NCBI GenBank assembly: GCA_030159075.1 | Contig: BROG01000462.1 | Location: 124,001-188,000, forward strand | Direction of reading: 5' to 3' | Length of the DNA: 64,000 bases | Source of the DNA: Atrina japonica | Taxonomy: Eukaryota; Mollusca; Bivalvia; Pterioida; Pinnidae | Part shown: positions 1 to 12,079 of the stretch, piece by piece | How the letters are laid out: the number at the start of each line of letters is the position of its first letter | Position numbering within the stretch: position 1 is the stretch's first letter | Notes under the pieces: model-generated | What the model was told of the DNA's origin: nothing | Database searches by the model: none | Seen by the model: the letters and a program-made list of their open reading frames with translations, nothing else | Translations under genes and position numbers: made by a program

Positions 1-1287
1 ATGGAATTGAAGCACAGCAACAGAGTCTAACTAAAGCAAAAACTCTTGCCCGATACCCTCTTGGTTCAATATTTACCAAGTTTTACGGAGGGTGGTTTTA
101 AGTCCCCCCGTTACATAAACTGATTTGAGAGAAGGTTTACCAATTTTCTTGCGGAAGACTGATGATCTCTTCCATGGGCACGTGTTAATTGTGTATACAC
201 GGTTTCTCGCCGGCATCATCAAGAACTGATGAGACCGTGTAACTGAGAAATTGCTGAGTGTGGCGTAAAACAACATCGAGAAAAATACGTTTTATTTTCA
301 AAGTTCAGTACATCTGTCTATTCAAGGGGTCTTATACCGCACTATCATATCAGTCATGATTTCCATTCTTTATGTGATAAAATATTTCTATTTACTAGGA
401 CAAGTTATCAGTATACAGTATTTTAAGACTAGGATTCCCAATCAAATGCCTAATGGCAGGGGTGGATGGGTGGTCGGCAAAAGAGACACTAGTAAAGCAT
501 CTAAGAAGCAGAGCAGAAAAATATCGAATCAAAAGTTTTTTTTCTTTGTTTTCCGGTGAATTATATTGTGTCAGTCAATATACATAATTATTGGCAAGTA
601 TGTAAGTGGTTACGTAAATTACAAGTTCAAGACAAAATTGCCCTTCAACTAAGCTAAAACAATCGACGAGAGAGCGTCTTTATTCCTTTTCTGTAATTTT
701 TCTGCTATTCTAATTTTTGACAAATTTTTTATAATTTTTTAACAGATAAGAAGACGATGAAAAGTGTAAATATAAAGAAACACGCTCTATACTGACACCT
801 TGGATTTGCCACTTTGTTTCTTGTGGGTTTTGTATGTCTGGTGATACTGGTGTTCATATTGTTACAACTACGACAGAAAAATACGGCTCGCAAATCAGAA
901 AGTAATTTATAACAGGTTATTTTAATACTCTGAGAGTAAAGGATTTTACGCCTTATTCGTGTTCTGTTATTCAGTTGATGTTCCAAGAGTTAACCCTCTT
1001 TCCACTTTGAAGATATAAAGTCACATTCCCGCTGTAAGGGTGGGGGCAATGCTCATGACATAAACTTTTTTGTAGGCACTTAAAATTTATACGCATATTC
1101 TTTCGTACTATTTTCAAAGATCCATTTCAATTACATGTAATTATTTTCTTCATTCGCGGTAAACAGTCAGGCGCAGATCTAACTATAAAATTATCTTGAA
1201 ATAGTATGGTAATGAGAATATATCGAAAACGAGGTTCCCTGAGAACCAAAACAAACTGTTTATGATAAATAATATGACCGACAACCA
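1..1287. other. No gene recognised
   Basis: AT-rich sequence with no exon, RNA gene or recognised repeat. A 37-codon hydrophobic plus-strand frame near 803-916 has no upstream splice acceptor. Confidence 0.5.
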
Positions 1288-1532
1288 GCAGCCCTTTTTA
1301 CAAAAAATCTTAAGATAACTTTTACTCTTCAGATTAAAATTAAGATTGTTAATGTTATGGTTTTCATGAAAAATCTTAAGTGAATCTTAAGATAAAAATT
1401 TGTCGTAACTTTAAGAGAACTATCAGTCACACTTAAGATAAATTTTACTCTTGAGATTTTCTTAAGATTCGTAAACTCCATAGAAACAAAATGGCTGAAC
1501 TAATGTTATTTTAAAATATATTAAACAGGTGA

Positions 1533-1712
1533 TTATTTCGTAGAGAACGCGTTTTTGGCGACAGATCCAATGACATTGATACTTTGAACGATGACCAACT
1601 GATAGCTCGCTACCGTTTTCCGAGGCATTGTATCTTGGAGTTAACGGACGGCGTAATGGATTTGATTGAAAGACCTACTTCACGATCCAATGCAATTCCA
1701 TCCGTTATCCAA
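1533..1712 (+). pseudogene. HARBI1-like Harbinger transposase, N-terminal exon only
   Basis: The frame reads LFRRERVFGDRSN, then NDDQLIARYRFPRHCILEL, LIERPTSRSNAIPSVIQ, and stops at a GTAAGAAC donor. This matches the start of HARBI1/PIF transposases (RxRVFrDRtNpLD...DDxxLixRYRFpRhxIxeL...l.RpTxRSxaipvxxQ). It lies before the DDE nuclease triad, none of which is present. A stop codon just upstream (1530-1532) follows a possible CAG acceptor. Downstream sequence to 2232 shows no further transposase exon, so the unit cannot encode an active enzyme. Host domestication is unlikely given this truncation. Confidence 0.75.
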
Positions 1713-1865
1713 GTAAGAACTTACAACATGGAAACTTGTTCTCAACTTGTGTCTTCCTTGCATCGCTGTGCATGTGTCCTCTTCGGCTGCTTTAATATGG
1801 TAAAACAAAAAGTAAAATTCGAACCAAACCCGGAAGGTCTCTCTAATTTGCGACAGGAATCATAA

Positions 1866-1938
<73 letters not shown>
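1866..1938. repeat. (TA)n microsatellite
   Basis: Nearly pure TA run, one interruption, inside the Harbinger remnant. Confidence 0.95.
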
Positions 1939-1943
<5 letters not shown>

Positions 1944-2394
1944 CTTGTAAATGAACTTGGAGTTTCAATTATTATTGGCACTTCTAAAATCGCTGTAGTG
2001 CATATCACACATGTCTAGGCCTATATGCATTTTAGTATTTAAAACGAGATTCGAAACATTTGATGGAAAAAACAAACAAACTTTCCGGAAATGTTGTATG
2101 CGCATGCGAAGCGAAAGTGAAAGTTCGTTGCTATGCGTATTTTAATCGTAAGAGAAAACGTAAGTTTCTCTTACGATACTCGTAAGATTTTATCTTAAGA
2201 ATAATCTTAAAATTTTTTGTGAAAAAGGCTGCAGCACGTCATAAACAAATCTACATACATCTTGCATCAGCATATGTTACTTTGATTAAAACCCGTTAAG
2301 CAGGATATATATATATATATACACACATATAAGCTATAAATTCTGCCCCGATTTTAAGTAATTGTTGGGGTAAAATCAAGCTTTTCGTTTTTGC

Positions 2395-2575
2395 TATATA
2401 ACGACAGAAAACATATTCACCCGTCTTAAATTCGCCCTAAATTACCACAGTATCTTGATGATATGTATTTCTGTGCTTCAATTATTTAGCTTGGAATTGT
2501 TGCTTTTATTTTAAATTTGCCCTCTCATCTTAGGGCGGAAGTTACACGGGGACAAAATTTGCCAGGTATTCAATA
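2395..2575. repeat. Interspersed repeat L, copy 1
   Basis: Shares blocks with 12540-12735: ATTCGCCCTAAAT followed by ACCA, then a GTATxTCxGTGC-like block, an AGCTTGxAATT block and ATTTTAAATTxGxCCTCT. It is non-coding with clear but diverged identity, and no element ends were found. Confidence 0.6.
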
Positions 2576-2776
2576 TGCTTTTCACGTCGCTGCCGTCTAG
2601 AAGTTGCCCAGATGCTTATCTGATCTAGATATTATTTTCATTAATTCGTCGGCATCAAATTGTACATGTGTCATGAAATAATTGCATCTCGCTGAAACGT
2701 GGGTTCCTGTAAGCATCATTTATGCATGGCCTAACGTCACAGTAGGTATTCGTAAGAAAATCTGATAAACTCGCTG

Positions 2777-2884
2777 ATTGGCTGACGGTATACCGGTGAC
2801 ATCCTATATGAGGAAAACCTTACTTCTGTTCAGATTGTCAGCCAATCATATCTGAAGCATGGAAAGGTTTTCCTTATATGGGAT
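2777..2884. repeat. Two interleaved inverted repeats
   Basis: GATTGGCTGAC (2777) pairs with GTCAGCCAATC (about 2838). CATCCTATATGAGGAAAACC (about 2800), followed by TT, pairs imperfectly with AAGGTTTTCCTTATATGGGATG (2863-2884). The order is A-B-A'-B', so both stems cannot form as a simple nested hairpin. Confidence 0.6.
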
Positions 2885-3017
2885 GCCACATCTTAACCAA
2901 CTTTAACCAGCTTTCCAATGCAATTCCATCAATAACTCCATAAATATCACGAATTTGTTTTTTAAATGTGTCCCTTTTCCATATGTTAGGACTGGGATTA
3001 TGTAGGAAATGTATAAA

Positions 3018-3845
3018 ACATCTAAAATACCAATGTATAATTTTTTAGGGAGGAGTAAGCATCCCCTGTCGACCGGTCACACCCGCTGTAGGTCCACAGT
3101 CAAGTCCAAATGAAATACGTAAAGACGAATCCTCGTCACAATTGGTATAGACGTCTCATTTAAACAGAATAATTGCAAATAAGACTATTATACCGACCGC
3201 AACATCTGCGGAACGTTGACATCAAACGAAGTCTTCGATATCACTGTATCAATACTTTGCCAACGAGTAGTTTACATCTGTATATGAAATGTTCATATGT
3301 TGAATATGCCCTGGCATATTGGATCGTTTGTGAAATATAAACTCCATCTGCGGGTGATTGTGAGGTATTACTTCTTAGATGTGGAAAATTTAAGATGGGA
3401 TAGCTTAGGTGCCAATTTTCCGTCTGTGTCTGTAGTTAGTAAAATGTCTAAGTATGAAGCGTGTGTGCTTGATTCTGTTATATCTCTAATTTCTAGTTGG
3501 GATATATCGCATTGACATATGCATGAAAATTGTCATTATTAATTGACAAAACGTCGTCGATATATCTATATGTGAAATTAAAGGACACCGCTAGATTTTT
3601 CTTCTTTTCATTCTGCAGTTTCTGAATGAAGTCTGCTTCGTATGAATAGAGGAACAGGTCGGCCAATAAAGGGGCACATATGGTTCCCATAGGTATGCCG
3701 ATAGTCTGTTGAAAGACCCATATCTCCGAACATTACAAATATATTGTCTATTAGAAATTCCAGCATGTTTTTTTATATGAACCTCAGTGTATTTATTTGT
3801 AGAATCAGATTGGTGTTGGACAAAATAAGTATCATGATTTTACCT
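3018..3845 (-). mobile_element. YIDD retroelement subfamily A, 3' half, degraded
   Basis: Minus-strand fragment of the retroelement. Going up the plus strand, it holds the antisense 3' tail (GGAGGAGTAAGCATCCCCTG, then CGACCGGTCACACC), and then the RT palm at 3493-3690 with MGTICAPLLADLFLY and FTYRYIDDVLSINNDNF. YIDD is the catalytic motif C. Internal deletions and frameshifts break it, for example the lost stretch between the tail and motif C. It is not functional. Confidence 0.8.
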
Positions 3846-5009
3846 AAATGTGACTTTAATGGGTGACGTCGTTGTGTAAGATAGATAAGATTTACGCAAG
3901 TGCTGTTATGTTTGTCCGGCTGTTTTGTTTATTTGTTGTTGTTCTACACTCCATAAATAAACCCAAGTTTCTTTAAAATAGTAGGCCATTTTCGAGTTGT
4001 TCCGTTCCGATTAAAACTTCAGCAGAAAGACGGACCAGGCCACATCCAAGGCCAGATTTACTCTGACTACATTCAGTGATAGCTTGTTTCCGTTCAACTG
4101 CGATGAATAAAGTTTACATAAATGTTCTCCCTTATGAAAAGATTCCTGTATGCTGCTTTCCTTTTTTTATATCCCAGGTCATATATACGATAAATTAACT
4201 GCAAGTAATTATGCCCTACCTTTTTTCTTTTAAACTACACTGCATACTATTATAATGAACCGTGACAGAACGGAGCAACTAAAAATGATCTATTCATTTT
4301 ATTACCAAATTTGGTATAATGCTTTTGAGTTCCATCATTTTCTACATTCGGCGATAGTCGCTAAAGTCATCGGACGTTTCAATATTTGCGAATGGCTTAG
4401 CTCTCGTCAGTCAGTATGATTGAAACAAACATTCTGTCCATGGCACCTGATCTCACCTGTAGATATTCTACACTTCTGTATGTGTCCAATATTCCTATGA
4501 TTTGTATATTGTCTCTTGAACCTTCTGTGATTTTAAGTTTTAATATTTTCAACTGATTGAGTAGATTTCATTATAAATTCATATATTTTAATATATAATA
4601 ATTATTTCTTTTTCTACATTTTTAGTGATGACTATATCGATCCTTTTCCCGGAGTAAATTAAATCAAATCTAATTAATTTCTAGGCATATAGAATTTAAA
4701 CGACAGTATATTCCGTGATATACATTTCATATTCACGTTTGACAGAATATTCCTTAAATATTTTGTTATCAAATCTCACAGATGCAACCAATGATAATCA
4801 TGCAATAAATTGCATCATGTGAATCTCTTACGAAATGCAATTCGTCTAACAAAATGCAACATACTTGATTAGAACAATTGAGAAACTACTTGTTTATATA
4901 TTTTAATTACAGGAATGTCGTTTTTATTATTAAAGGTACAACGACTTGAAGCACTTGTAGTTCTTTTTTATTCCAGACATGTTTTTGAAGTGAAATGTAC
5001 AAATTTACA
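3846..5009. other. No gene recognised
   Basis: AT-rich intergenic sequence. I see no exon, RNA gene or repeat family. Confidence 0.5.
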
Positions 5010-5859
5010 TGGCACGCCCAATCACATTAATGAGTTAGACCTATTTTTCTCAGATAAATTATTTTTTCTCCAGTTAAACCTAGTTTTCTCAGTTAAACCT
5101 ATTTCTTCACCAATTAATCCTAATTTTTTTCATAACCCAAATTAACTGGAGAAAAACTTAGTTTAACTGAGAAAAACTAGGTTTAACTGCGCAAAATACT
5201 AATTAACGTGGTGCAGTCAAACCTAGTTTTTTAAAGTTAAACTATTTTTTCGAGAACAACTAGGTTTCTTTCTTTTCTGTGATGTTGGCGCAGTTACACC
5301 TAGTTTTTCTCAGTTAAACCTAGTTTTTCTCCAGTTAATGCGAGTTACTGAGATTATCTAAGTTTAACTGAAGAAAAAGTATGTTTAACTATACACATCT
5401 CGGTTTAACTGATAAAGCACGCCAAATTACAAAAATGAGTTAATCCTAGTTTTTCTCGAGATAAAGCTAGTTATTCTCCAGTTAAAGTGGGTTACGAGTT
5501 CAACCTAATTTTTCTTCAGTAAATCCTAGTTTTCCTCGTTACCCACAATAACTGCAGAAAAATAGATTTAACTGAGAAAAACTAGGATTAACTGCGCCAA
5601 AATCATATTAATATTAATTAATGTGATTGTGGCGGAGTTAAACTAGTTTTTCGCAGTTAAACTAATTTTTTTCTCGGGAAAAAGTAGGTTTTACTTATTT
5701 TTGTGATTTTGGCGCAGTTCAAATTAAAATTTCTCAGTTAAACCTAATTTTTCTCCAGCTAATGTGGGTTACTGAGAAAAACCAGGTTTAACTGGAGAAA
5801 AATCTATGTTGAAGTGAGAAAAACTTGATTTAACTCATTAATGTGATTTTGGCGTGCCA
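5010..5859. mobile_element. Palindromic word-repeat element (family C), double unit
   Basis: Bounded by inverted ends: left GGCACGCCcAATCACATTAA, right TTAATGTGATTTTGGCGTGCC. The interior is dozens of degenerate copies of GTTAAACCTAGTTTTTCTC and its reverse complement, interspersed with CCAGTTAATGTGGGTTAC. A second left-end-like motif (GCACGCCAAATTAC) at about 5418 shows two units joined. It has no coding capacity. The ends suggest a non-autonomous DNA transposon or fold-back element; the class is unknown. Confidence 0.7.
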
Positions 5860-6185
5860 TAAAATTCATTATTTCAAAGAAGACTGATAAAATGTAAATT
5901 GTTATTGAACTGATAATTGAGTAATAAGTTTGTTTTAATCTGGAACTCATATGTGGTGCTTCATTATATTTTTCACGCAACCGGAAATCGTGGAAGTTTA
6001 CTCATGTTTGTAAATCAGTTTGGCGTATTTTGTAGTTGAATCACTCACCATTCGTGCATCCGCCGTATGTTAAATTTAAATCCGTAATAAACACGGTCAT
6101 ATATGATTATTGTTATTCAAACGAATTTGGTAAGATCTATACGGCTGGTTAATGTGTGAATTTGCGCAATTCACCATCATATAAA
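5860..6185. other. No gene recognised
   Basis: AT-rich; nothing recognised. Confidence 0.5.
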
Positions 6186-6376
6186 TATTATAAACATAAT
6201 GCTCGAGACGATTGTTTCTGTCAATTAGACTTCATCAGTTGAACTCCAATTTTAAATAGATTTTTATTTTCTAAAAAGTATTTGGTATCATACAAAACCA
6301 AGTAATAAATCTAAATGTATAGCCAAAATTCGTCCTATTAATTTTAGAAAAAATTTTGAATTTAAAGGAACGAGGT
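6186..6376 (+). mobile_element. Family D element, partial
   Basis: Begins TATTATAAACATAATGCTC and continues with the family core ACGATTGTTTCTGTCAATTA, CTTCATCAGTTGAACTCCAA and TGGTATCATACAA. It is truncated at the right side. See the copy at 59448 for the fullest version. Confidence 0.7.
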
Positions 6377-7368
6377 GGTATAACTAAAACTTGTTAAATG
6401 TGGCGTAAAACACTTCCGAATCAAATCGCTTGATTATACATCTGTTATGGCACTTAAAAAGTTGTCGGGAATATGAACAACTCAGGAAAGAAACAAACAC
6501 ATGCACTATACGCCTCTACCTGCCCCAAAAGGACGAGTGGAAAGGCGGTAAATAGTCACACCACCCGTTATATCAAACCAAAGCAACGTAAACAATAGTG
6601 ATGATGCGCGTGGGTCAGCAGTTCCGATCAGAATTTTGCAGCACTGGTGAAAATTTGCTTTTTTTTCAAGGAACATTCCGTTCATTTTTGCTGAATAGTT
6701 TGTACTCAGATCACATAGCGTCAATAGAAATTTGACCTTGGTAATTTCCGGTTTCGTAATTTCTACATTGACGACAATGAATGATATCTCCTTTCATGTC
6801 ATATGAGTGGAGGGTAGTTAAACTATATGTTCATTCTTGTTTAGTTGACAAGTGTCATGCCTTTAATTCAGGCTACTTCTCAAATCTAGCGCCTTTCACA
6901 GTACGTAACACATATTTCTGGTCACATATGCGATAAACTCATTAACACAATAAACTCAAAAGATCAGTTGGATCAGTTTATGCCAGATGCGAGGAATTGA
7001 TATTTACAACCAAGAGTGATGTCACGTGACTTGGGAGTTAACTTTCTTTATATGGCCTCGTGTTGAACCCGCTCATGGCCGATAGTTTTTAGACTGTATT
7101 CGTCTAGATAACAAAATGCGTACCTAGCAAATAAAACCTGGATAAATCGAACCATTATCGCAATTTGAAGACAAACAAAAAAGTAAAAAATGCAAACACA
7201 GCTTTATTCACATAAAAGAAATGTAAGTCTTTATCTCGTATGTTTTATCTTGGGACCACTGATAAAACACAAGAGATGTGTGCAAATAAACAATGTCAAA
7301 CATACTAATGAATGTAGCAAGTAATAACTCAAGTGGAAAAAGCGGTAAAACTTTCGGAAAGAATATAA
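6377..7368. other. No gene recognised
   Basis: No supported gene or repeat. A 72-codon minus-strand frame at 6506-6724 has no recognisable domain. Confidence 0.5.
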
Positions 7369-7600
7369 AAGGGGCATTAGCTTATCAAAAATGTTTTTTT
7401 TTTCCTTTTTACTAATTAGAGTGATAAAAAATAACAAAAAGAGATAAACACAGGAATAAAAATTCTTGAATGCTTATATAGTTTGTGAAAATTGCTTAAG
7501 AAAGCGAGGTTTGGCACTTTCCACTTTAAGATGATTAACCCAACCTTACTATTGGCATATGAATACCAAACTGGACCTGACCTTATTATGATGATATTAT
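7369..7600. mobile_element. Fold-back element family G, partial
   Basis: Left end AAAGGGGCATTAGCTTATC, then family blocks ATAACAAAAAGAGATAAACA, GCGAGGTTTGGCACTTTCC and CTGGACCTGACCTTATTA. The right arm is missing. Confidence 0.65.
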
Positions 7601-7746
7601 CACAAAAATAAACAAGAACATACGAATTTTCAAAGCCTACGTATAGCTCTTATTGAATTGTACATCAACCACAAGCAGTCCAAGTTCCAAATATTTGTTT
7701 TTTGGTAAACACGGATAACGCCCCTTTAAGAACAGTAGTAAAATAT

Positions 7747-9376
7747 CACGACGTAAAGAGTAGCTGCAGTACCTTGTAAAGTGGTACAATGTATCACGAC
7801 GTAAAGTGTAGCTGCAGTACCTTGTAAAGTGGTACAATGTAACACGACGTAAAGAATAGCTGCAGTACCTTGTAAAGTGGTACAATGTAACACGACGTAA
7901 AGAATAGCTGCAGTACCTTGTAAAGTGGTACAATGTAACACGACGTAAAGAATAGCTGCAGTACCTTGTAAAGTGGTACAATGTATCACGACGTAAAGAG
8001 TAGCTGCAGTACCTTGTAAAGTGGTACAATGTTACACGACGTAGAGTAGCTGCAGTACCTTGTAAAGTGGTACAATGTAACACGACGTAAAGAGTAGCTG
8101 CAGTACCTTGTAAAGTGGTACAATGTAACACGACGTAAAGAGTAGCTGCAGTACCTTGTAAAGTGGTACAATGTTACACGACGTAAAGAGTAGCTGCAGT
8201 ACCTTGTAAAGTGGTACAATGTATCACGACGTAAAGAGTAGCTGCAGTACCTTGTAAAGTGGTACAATGTAACACGACGTAAAGAGTAGCTGCAGTACCT
8301 TGGAAAGTGGTACAGTGTAACACGACGTAAAGAGTAGCTGCAGTACCTTGGAAAGTGGTACAATGTTACACGACGTAAAGAATAGCTGCAGTACCTTGTA
8401 AACTGGTACAATGTATCACGACGTAAAGAGTAGCTGCAGTACCTTGTAAAGTGGTACAATGTATCACGACGTAAAGAGTAGCTGCAGTACCTTGTAAAGT
8501 GGTACAATGTAACACGGCGTAAAGAGTAGCTGCAGTACCTTGTAAAGTGGTACAATGTAACACGGCGTAAAGAGTAGCTGCAGTACCTTGTAAAGTGGTA
8601 CAATGTAACACGACGTAAAGAGTAGCTGCAGTACCTTGTAAAGTGGTACAATGTAACACGGCGTAAAGAGTAGCTGCAGTACCTTGTAAAGTGGTACAAT
8701 GTAACACGGCGTAAAGAGTAGCTGCAGTACCTTGTAAAGTGGTACAATGTAACACGACGTAAAGAGTAGCTGCAGTACCTTGTAAAGTGGTACAATGTAA
8801 CACGGCGTAAAGAGTAGCTGCAGTACCTTGTAAAGTGGTACAATGTAACACGACGTAAAGAGTAGCTGCAGTACCTTGTAAAGTGGTACAATGTAACACG
8901 ACGTAAAGAGTAGCTGCAGTACCTTGTAAAGTGGTACAATGTAACACGACGTAAAGAGTAGCTGCAGTACCTTGTAAAGTGGTACAATGTAACACGACGT
9001 AAAGAGTAGCTGCAGTACCTTGTAAAGTGGTACAATGTATCACGGCGTAAAGAGTAGCTGCAGTACCTTGTAAAGTGGTACAATGTAACACGGCGTAAAG
9101 AGTAGCTGCAGTACCTTGTAAAGTGGTACAATGTAACACGGCGTAAAGAGTAGCTGCAGTACCTTGTAAAGTGGTACAATGTAACACGGCGTAAAGAGTA
9201 GCTGCAGTACCTTGTAAAGTGGTACAATGTAACACGGCGTAAAGAGTAGCTGCAGTACCTTGTAAAGTGGTACAATGTAACACGGCGTAAAGAGTAGCTG
9301 CAGTACCTTGTAAAGTGGTACAATGTAACACGGCGTAAAGAGTAGCTGCAGTACCTTGTAAAGTGGTACAATGTAA
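7747..9376. repeat. 48-bp minisatellite, about 34 units
   Basis: A head-to-tail array of a 48-bp unit containing CACGACGTAAAGAGTAGCTG, CAGTACCTTGTAAAGTGGTA and CAATGTAA. Units are nearly identical; variants are CACGAC/CACGGC, AGAGTAG/AGAATAG, TGTAA/TGTTA/TGTAT, and one unit near 8036 lacks 3 bp. Each unit has GTACC...GGTAC complementary words around a 9-base loop and a CTGCAG palindrome. Because 48 is a multiple of 3 and no stop falls in some frames, the minus strand is open for up to 485 codons with a 16-residue period. This is a by-product of the period, not evidence of a protein. Confidence 0.97.
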
Positions 9377-11030
9377 TGCAATACAGAATGTTATAATATG
9401 TCAACTCTTGTTCAAATGGCTGCCTTTCTTTGTACAAGTTCAAGATTCAAGACTTCGGTGAAGTTATAATATATTTACAAATTTGGGGTGAGATAAAAGA
9501 TTCTCAACCCGAAGGGCCAAATTCTTTATAGTCAAAGTAGGCGATGATTTTAATTATTTATCTCTGGCCTGCTAGTGATTCATTTTTGTATAGCCTTTGG
9601 TATTTAAATACATGAATGAAGAATTTTACTAGTTCTGGTTAACTTCCGGCTAAGCGCGTGCGGCTTGTCTGTATCATGGGTACAGAGATGTCAACTAAGC
9701 AAAACGTTATGTACCCGGTCCAAAGTGGGAGACAATTCTATCCTCAATAAAATAATTCTCAAAAACAATTGCAAAGGTTGTACATAATACACATATTGGA
9801 GATTTACAATGACAAAACATCTACTGGATTAAATGACATGCTGAATTTGAGGTTCTTGAAAATACTTAATGCTCAAGTATAGCTAGTTCTCACCGTAGTG
9901 ATATATCTGACACACATAATGTATACAGGAAGTTTATATTTCTGTATGCATTTTGTAAACAAATGGTATATAATGATGGAAATTGTTACTTATATGAAAA
10001 AAACTTTAGAGATGTTGAGAGAGGTGTGAGTACATTCTCCTCAAAACTATTTTTTAATTTACTGTTTTAAAACGTGCCTCTCCAATCAAAACGCTTGGGG
10101 ATGGAAAAGAGTTATACTGTCTATGACACTTCCTGAGATCAACAACAAGGTAATACAAACTATATATAAGCCATACACAAAATGTAGAAATGCAGGATAT
10201 TTAGTAATTTATTTATAAATTTTGTTTGAAATGTCGATTTTTATTATGGCAAAAAGTAAGTATTAAAAATAAAGATACTTATCAAACGAAACATGAAGTT
10301 TTGACATTGTGATAGTCCGTCTTAAAGGTCGTCAGCTGATTTTGGGAGTGGGGTGGGGTAGGTCACATGTTATACTTAATACAAATTTGTTATTTCCGTC
10401 CTCAGTTATTGTTATAAGTACCATCTCATTACATATCAATCTATAGACCTACAGTATTCTCTGAAACATTATAGTACGATTATGTTTAACAATCCAAAGA
10501 AAACCGATTTTCTATTGTGTTGTTTTGAGAAGTATAATCCTGGAGTCGAAGAAGATTTTGACTTTCAGAGGAAAAATGTTCACAAAGGAAAGAGTCGTAA
10601 CAGATTTATTACAACGATAGTTAAACTCGTTCTTTGTATCTACAAAAAAACCCCAACATTTTACAGTACAGTACTGTTTATATAGCTTGGATTTGGATAA
10701 TATAGCTTTCGACGTCGTGGGCATGTTTGGAGGCAAGAAAACGCATTTTACCAATATGGATATACCTGCTACCATATATATATATGGCACTGCTAGATAT
10801 AGGGGTCATCATTCATAATAATATTCTATAAAAATTTATCGGAGGTATTTAATTGTACGAGTTCATCAATTCTATAGAAATATTTTGACAGTTTTACACA
10901 GTATGATACATCTATGTTATTGACGCGATTGATACATTATTTAATGGCAGTGTTAGGCATTATGAAGGTTTTATATGGTGACCTGTATAAACATGATAAA
11001 TGAGTGTATATATGAGCATATATTTATACC
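9377..11030. other. No gene recognised
   Basis: AT-rich sequence between the minisatellite and a small repeat; no exon or repeat family seen. Confidence 0.5.
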
Positions 11031-11105
11031 AGTAAATGGTGATGCCGTGGTAAAACTTTTTGAACACGTACTGTATATATGACGTTTCAAGATGGGATTT
11101 CCGTG
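11031..11105 (+). repeat. Short dispersed repeat shared with 48.2 kb
   Basis: About 75 bp matching 48216-48290, with shared words GATGCCGTGGTAAAA, TTTGAACACGTACTGTA and ATGACGT. The surroundings do not match. Probably a transposon sliver. Confidence 0.6.
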
Positions 11106-11694
11106 TGAGCTGTATCGAAGCTAAACAAAATGGCTCCACACAGACTTGTTCTGTCTCGACTAAACAAAAGGCGGTATAATATTTTGATGGAGTGGGTTTA
11201 AGTTGTCGAACGGCAGTGGAAATGTTTAATGCATCCTTTATCTAGGTCAACAATTCAAATGTTTTTTTAAAAAGATTCAGTGACACTGGCGATACAGTAC
11301 AGTAAATGGGCGAACTTCGAAGTTTGCTGTCCAGGTCTATCGATAACTTTGGCATGATCTTTGAGGCATCAAGTGATGCATTTCAATCAAAGCCAAAGGG
11401 GCGCAGAAATCTTTTTAGAACGTAATATTTTCCTCCAGGCTTCAATTTTCATTGAGCATATTACACTCTAAAATATTTTCGAGCCTCTGTGTCAAAAGTG
11501 GTTTCTTTACATTTTACACGCCGAAGACTAGCCTTCATGTACAGAACATCGGGTAAATGTAGGGTCTAACGAAACGTAAATAGAAAATGTAATAAATAGA
11601 ACAATCGTCAAATATCCTCTATGTATTATTGTGACACACCATTTTACTGAACTGTTATTCACGCATTTTCAAATGCCATTATATTATTCGCTTG
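11106..11694. other. No gene recognised
   Basis: Nothing supported. Confidence 0.5.
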
Positions 11695-12010
11695 AGAGGG
11701 CATTAGCTGTGTTTACAATAATAAATTATTTCGATTTTATCTACTTTTACCATTTGTACTTGATATACAATAACAAATAAGAGCTATACATAGGCATAGA
11801 AATCTTATATTGTTGTATATTTTGAGTAATTCGAGAAATAAGGTCAGATCCAGTGTAAAATAATAAGGTTGGGTAAATCAATTGCAAGATTAGCGAAAAA
11901 GTGCCAAACCTGAGTTTCTCAAGCAATTTTCACAAAATAAATATAAAGATATAAGAATGTTATGCCTATGTATATCCCTTTTTGTTATTTTATATAAGTA
12001 GTAGAAATGA

Positions 12011-12079
<69 letters not shown>

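Larger units (their letters stand above)
1288..2232 (+). mobile_element. PIF/Harbinger-type DNA transposon remnant
   Basis: A ~945-bp unit bounded by imperfect terminal inverted repeats. The left end reads GCAGCCCTTTTTACAAAAAA, then TCTTAAGAT; the reverse complement of the right end reads GCAGCCTTTTTCACAAAAAA, then TTTTAAGATT. Words related to CTTAAGAT recur inside both ends. One exon of a Harbinger transposase (HARBI1-like) lies inside. The remainder of the transposase is missing, so this is an internally deleted, non-autonomous derivative. A (TA)n run has grown inside it. Target-site duplications were not resolved. Confidence 0.7.

Noticed and set aside
803..916. 37-codon hydrophobic plus-strand frame like a transmembrane segment with a basic tail
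   Set aside because: No AG acceptor near its start, a stop two codons upstream, and no matching neighbour exon.
6506..6724. 72-codon minus-strand frame
   Set aside because: No domain, no splice context, and composition like surrounding non-coding DNA.
7747..9376. CRISPR array
   Set aside because: Units are contiguous and 48 bp with no unique spacers, in an intron-bearing animal genome.
7986..9443. Long minus-strand frame of 485 codons with 16-residue repeats
   Set aside because: It is the 48-bp minisatellite read in a stop-free frame. Several other minus-strand frames are also open and composition is low-complexity, so no protein is claimed.
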